A DNA stretch of 64,000 nt. Source: Roseibacillus persicicus. GTDB lineage: Bacteria; Verrucomicrobiota; Verrucomicrobiia; Verrucomicrobiales; Akkermansiaceae. The stretch spans positions 9,604-73,603 of the forward strand of contig NZ_BMXI01000003.1 in assembly GCF_014651675.1 (NCBI RefSeq), in the 5' to 3' direction. The notes beneath the pieces are model-generated. The model saw only the letters and a list, made by a program, of their open reading frames with translations. It had not been told where the DNA came from and did not search any database. A program made the translations under genes and the position numbers. Position 1 is the stretch's first letter. Each line of letters starts with the position of its first letter. Shown one piece after another: positions 61,086 through 64,000 of this stretch.

Positions 61086-62930
61086 CTAAACGCTCATTCC
61101 CACCTGCTCTTGGCTGAACTGCTGGGTGTAGAGCGCGTAGTAATGCTCCTTCCGGGCGATGAGTTCGGAGTGGGTGCCGCTTTCAAGAATTTTCCCTTTC
61201 TCAATCACCAGAATTCGATCCGCCGTGCGAATCGTTGAGAGGCGGTGGGCAATCACGAAGCTGATTCGCCCTTCGAAAATCGACTGCAAACCATCCTGAA
61301 TCAACTTCTCGGTCTCGGTATCAATCGAGGAAGTCGCCTCGTCCATGATGAAAAGCTTTGGATTGGCCAAGAGGGCCCGGGCGAAGGAAACCAGTTGCTT
61401 TTGCCCGGTGGAAAGACGGTTACCGCCCTCCCCTACATCGGTGTCGTAGCCTTCTTCTAGCTCGGTGATGAATTGATGGGCATTCACTCTCGCCGCGGCT
61501 TCTGCAACCTCGGCATCGGTGGCTTCCAAGCGCCCGTAGCGGATATTCTCGCGCACCGATCCGCTGAAGAGATGCGGACCTTGCAGAACCACTCCCAGAT
61601 TCGATTGATACCAGTCCAGACTCCGGTCGCGCAGGTCTTCCCCGTTCAGGAGAATCGCTCCTTGGGTCGGCTCGTAGAAGCGCGCGGCCAAATTGACGAT
61701 GGTGCTTTTTCCTCCACCGCTTGCCCCGACTAGCGCGATGGTTTCACCCGCCTTCACCACGAGGTTGAATCCCTCCAACACCGTCTCGCCATCGGTGTAG
61801 GAAAACCCCACGTCGCGAAACTCGAGAGTCTCAAAGTCCTGTCGCCCTCCATCGGGGGCCAGGCCGTCTGAATCGTCGCCTGCCTGCTGATGCTTGGCGA
61901 TGCGAGCTTGCACCGCCTCGCTGTCGGCAATTCCCGGCACGGTATCGAGCAAGCTCAACACCCGCTCCCCGGCCGCCTGCGCTCCCTGCATCTGAACGAG
62001 CACTTGCGCGATTTGGTTGATGGGGTTGAAGAATTGCCCGGCATAGAAAATGAAGGCCACCAGAGTTCCCAGCGACAAAGTCTCCGCCTGCACCCCTGCT
62101 CCGCCCCGCCACAAGGCGATCCCGGCAGCGATGCTGCCAATGGTGAGCACGATGGGAATGTAGATGGCCGACTGCAGCGCATTCTGCATCGAGGACTGAT
62201 ACATCTTGGTGGAAAGCCCTTCGAACTCGCGCAAGTTCGCCTCCTCCCGCACCAGCGCCTTGCTGGTTCGCAGACCTTGCAAGGCTTCCGCAAAGGAGGC
62301 CGTGATTAGGGAGTTGTATTTGCGGGTGTCGCGCGAGCTCAGGAGAAGCTTTTTCTGAAAGTAGGAACTCACAAAGATGAGCGGAGGCAGCACCGAAAGC
62401 ACCATCAACCCTAACAAGGGGTTCAGAGCTAACAAAATGATGGAGATAATAATCACCAGACAGAAGGCCCATACCAGGTCCAGACTTCCCCACGCGATGA
62501 TTCGCGAAAGCTTGTCGCAGTCCGAGGTCAATCGCGAGATTAGCCAGCCCGTGGGCCGGTGATCGAAGTAAGCGAACTCCAGCTCCTGAATCCGCTTGAA
62601 ACACTCGCGCCGGATATCGTGGCTCATGTTATTGGCCAAGCCACCCGCCGCGTTGATGAAAATCCACACTCCAATCCCCAAGGCAAAGGTCAAAAAGATA
62701 TAAGTGGCAATCTGTGGTCCCAGGGCTACCGAACCCGAGGCCGCAACCACGTCGTCCACCGCCCAACGGGTCACGAGGGCAAAGCTGGCATCCACCACCG
62801 CAATGGCTACCGCCGAGATCGCGAGCGGAATGAGCAGGCGCTTGTAGGGAAACGCGTGGCGAAAGACCCGGCCCCAGAGCTTCAGATCGAGACGCTCACT
62901 GAAGACGTCTTCTTCAGGTTCGTTTTTCAT
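61086..62930 (-). CDS. ABC exporter subunit (membrane-ATPase fusion)
   Basis: 614 residues. Six-helix ABC_membrane part (about 25-330) and ATPase (about 370-600): Walker A GASGGGKST, signature NRLSTGQKQLVSFARAL (STGQ in place of SGGQ), Walker B KLFIMDEATSSID, His switch VIAHRLSTI. The degenerate LSTGQ signature is common in MsbA/multidrug heterodimers. Start overlaps the previous gene stop by 4 nt. Confidence 0.94.
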   Translation of the reverse strand: MKNEPEEDVFSERLDLKLWGRVFRHAFPYKRLLIPLAISAVAIAVVDASFALVTRWAVDDVVAASGSVALGPQIATYIFLTFALGIGVWIFINAAGGLANNMSHDIRRECFKRIQELEFAYFDHRPTGWLISRLTSDCDKLSRIIAWGSLDLVWAFCLVIIISIILLALNPLLGLMVLSVLPPLIFVSSYFQKKLLLSSRDTRKYNSLITASFAEALQGLRTSKALVREEANLREFEGLSTKMYQSSMQNALQSAIYIPIVLTIGSIAAGIALWRGGAGVQAETLSLGTLVAFIFYAGQFFNPINQIAQVLVQMQGAQAAGERVLSLLDTVPGIADSEAVQARIAKHQQAGDDSDGLAPDGGRQDFETLEFRDVGFSYTDGETVLEGFNLVVKAGETIALVGASGGGKSTIVNLAARFYEPTQGAILLNGEDLRDRSLDWYQSNLGVVLQGPHLFSGSVRENIRYGRLEATDAEVAEAAARVNAHQFITELEEGYDTDVGEGGNRLSTGQKQLVSFARALLANPKLFIMDEATSSIDTETEKLIQDGLQSIFEGRISFVIAHRLSTIRTADRILVIEKGKILESGTHSELIARKEHYYALYTQQFSQEQVGMSV

Positions 62931-64000
62931 GAGATTCCTTTTTCTAACAATTCTTCTCCGGTGGCATTTTGGATGGTCCAGAGACGCCGGTAGAGCCCAT
63001 CGGCGGCGATGAGTTCCGCGTGGGTCCCGCTTTGAGTGATTCGCCCTTCCTCCAGCACGATCACCCGATCGGCATGGGCCAAGGTCGAGAGACGATGCGC
63101 GATGACAATGCTGGTGCGCGTCCCGTGACGCTGCCGCAGGGCCGCGAGAATCGAGGCTTCGGTTTCCGCATCCACCGCACTGAGCGCGTCATCTAACAAG
63201 AGAATGGGAGCATCCTGCAGAATTGCCCGCGCCAGGGTGCCCCGCTGCCGCTGACCACCGGAAAGGGTCACCCCTCTTTCCCCCACCAAGGTGTCGTAAC
63301 CGTCGGTGAAGTTCAGAATGGTATCGTGAATATCGGCCAGGCGCGCCGCATCATGGATGTCTTCGTCGAGGGCACTTGGTCGCGCGAGCCGAATGTTCTC
63401 GGCCACCGATTTGGAATACAAAAAGGGCTCCTGCATCACGATGCTGAACTGGGATCGCACCCACCGCCGATCCAAGTCGGAGAGCTCGTTGCCATCCAGG
63501 CGAATACTCCCGGTCTCATAATCGTAGAGGCGGAGAAGAAGATTCATCAAAGTGGTCTTCCCCGAACCCGAAGGTCCCACGATGGCCAGGGTCTCCCCCG
63601 CCCGAACCGAAAAGCTCACATCGCGCAGCGTGGGTTCGTCCTCACCATGGCCAAAGGACAAGCCCTCCACCTCGATCGCACCCTGCGCCCGCCCATCGGG
63701 GGTGACTGGCTTCGCGGGCGAGGACTCCTCTTTCACCGAGAGAATTTCCCCGATGCGGGAAAGAGCCACCGTGCACTTGCCCAACTCGGTCAAGGTCCGC
63801 CCCATCTGTCTAACAGGCCACAGCAGCATGTTGAGGAACATGATGAAGGCAAAGAGCGTCCCCACCGTCAGAGTCCCCTGCGAGATGAAATAAATGCCCG
63901 TGAAAAGGGTGATTCCCTGCTGGAAGAGAACGAACAGATCCGAGGTCGACCAATAGAACGACATCAGCCGCAGAAGCCTCAAGCTCCGGTCGCGATACTC
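62927..64000 (-). CDS. ABC exporter subunit, N-terminus beyond window
   Basis: 358 codons visible, continuing past the window edge in frame (EYRDRS before the first listed residues). It holds the last membrane helices, then ATPase with Walker A VGPSGSGKTT, canonical signature LSGGQRQRGTLARAI, Walker B ILLLDDALSAVD and IAHRLSTL. Pairs with the following subunit as a heterodimeric exporter (lipid, drug or peptide). Confidence 0.93.
   Translation of the reverse strand, partial: EYRDRSLRLLRLMSFYWSTSDLFVLFQQGITLFTGIYFISQGTLTVGTLFAFIMFLNMLLWPVRQMGRTLTELGKCTVALSRIGEILSVKEESSPAKPVTPDGRAQGAIEVEGLSFGHGEDEPTLRDVSFSVRAGETLAIVGPSGSGKTTLMNLLLRLYDYETGSIRLDGNELSDLDRRWVRSQFSIVMQEPFLYSKSVAENIRLARPSALDEDIHDAARLADIHDTILNFTDGYDTLVGERGVTLSGGQRQRGTLARAILQDAPILLLDDALSAVDAETEASILAALRQRHGTRTSIVIAHRLSTLAHADRVIVLEEGRITQSGTHAELIAADGLYRRLWTIQNATGEELLEKGIS

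Overview
The window looks like chromosome of a Verrucomicrobiota bacterium (Verrucomicrobiales-type), judged from gene content: an LpxC-FabZ fusion, two sulfatases, a DUF1080 protein, a PEP-CTERM protein ending in a VPEPSAALLGG-type tail, a sialate O-acetylesterase with Calx-beta modules, and the Gld-like ABC/DUF4340 cassette. Leader sequences often lack a clear Shine-Dalgarno and several genes start with GTG or TTG. No taxonomy search was possible, so this is an inference.

Layout. 1-6.9 kb: secreted protein (partial), tRNA-Gly, Nif3-like protein, lpxC-fabZ, a TonB-dependent receptor with a downstream secreted partner, tRNA-Val. 7-9 kb: tsaB, a membrane protein, an aldo/keto reductase. 9-15.5 kb (minus): a long tight operon carrying heme O synthase, a Cys-less Sco-like protein, a Sco protein, DUF420, hisD, two TPM-like genes and a lipoprotein. 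15.6-24.7 kb: giant sialate esterase, leucyl aminopeptidase, a TIM-barrel glycosidase-like protein, an orphan, a HAD phosphatase. 25-29 kb: membrane protein, L,D-transpeptidase, hflX and two genes that are interrupted by in-frame UGA codons. 29-32.7 kb: Nramp-like transporter and an esterase::SMP-30 fusion. 32.9-37.7 kb is an accessory defence-type island: type I restriction genes reduced to joined ends, a DUF2188 small-gene pair, HigB plus a HigA::ImmA fusion, tandem palindromes and a Fic protein. 37.8-44.2 kb: DUF1080, hydrolase, sulfatase, sugar isomerase-like protein, VOC, Dps, DUF1826. 44.3-50.1 kb: an AraC-type regulator followed by a five-gene catabolic cluster (PEP-hydrolase-like, Tm-1/UPF0261, LsrF-like aldolase, pentulose-phosphate epimerase, SDR). 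50.2-64 kb: PEP-CTERM protein, recF, Gld-like ABC cassette, M15-like peptidase, CarF/Kua-type plasmanyl lipid desaturase, arylsulfatase and a heterodimeric ABC exporter (second subunit runs off the window).

The most striking signal is two selenoprotein genes only 2.7 kb apart that a standard gene caller would miss or split. One (25553-25765) is a 70-residue SelW/Rdx-like protein with CxxU. The other (28437-29087, minus) is a lipoprotein thioredoxin with UPPC in place of CxxC. Each UGA is followed at about 22-24 nt by a hairpin of bacterial SECIS type; the second even has a bulged U and a GU-starting loop. The organism should therefore encode selA, selB, selC and selD elsewhere. Second in interest is the restriction island, where hsdM/hsdS and hsdR have each lost their middle while keeping both ends in the same frame.
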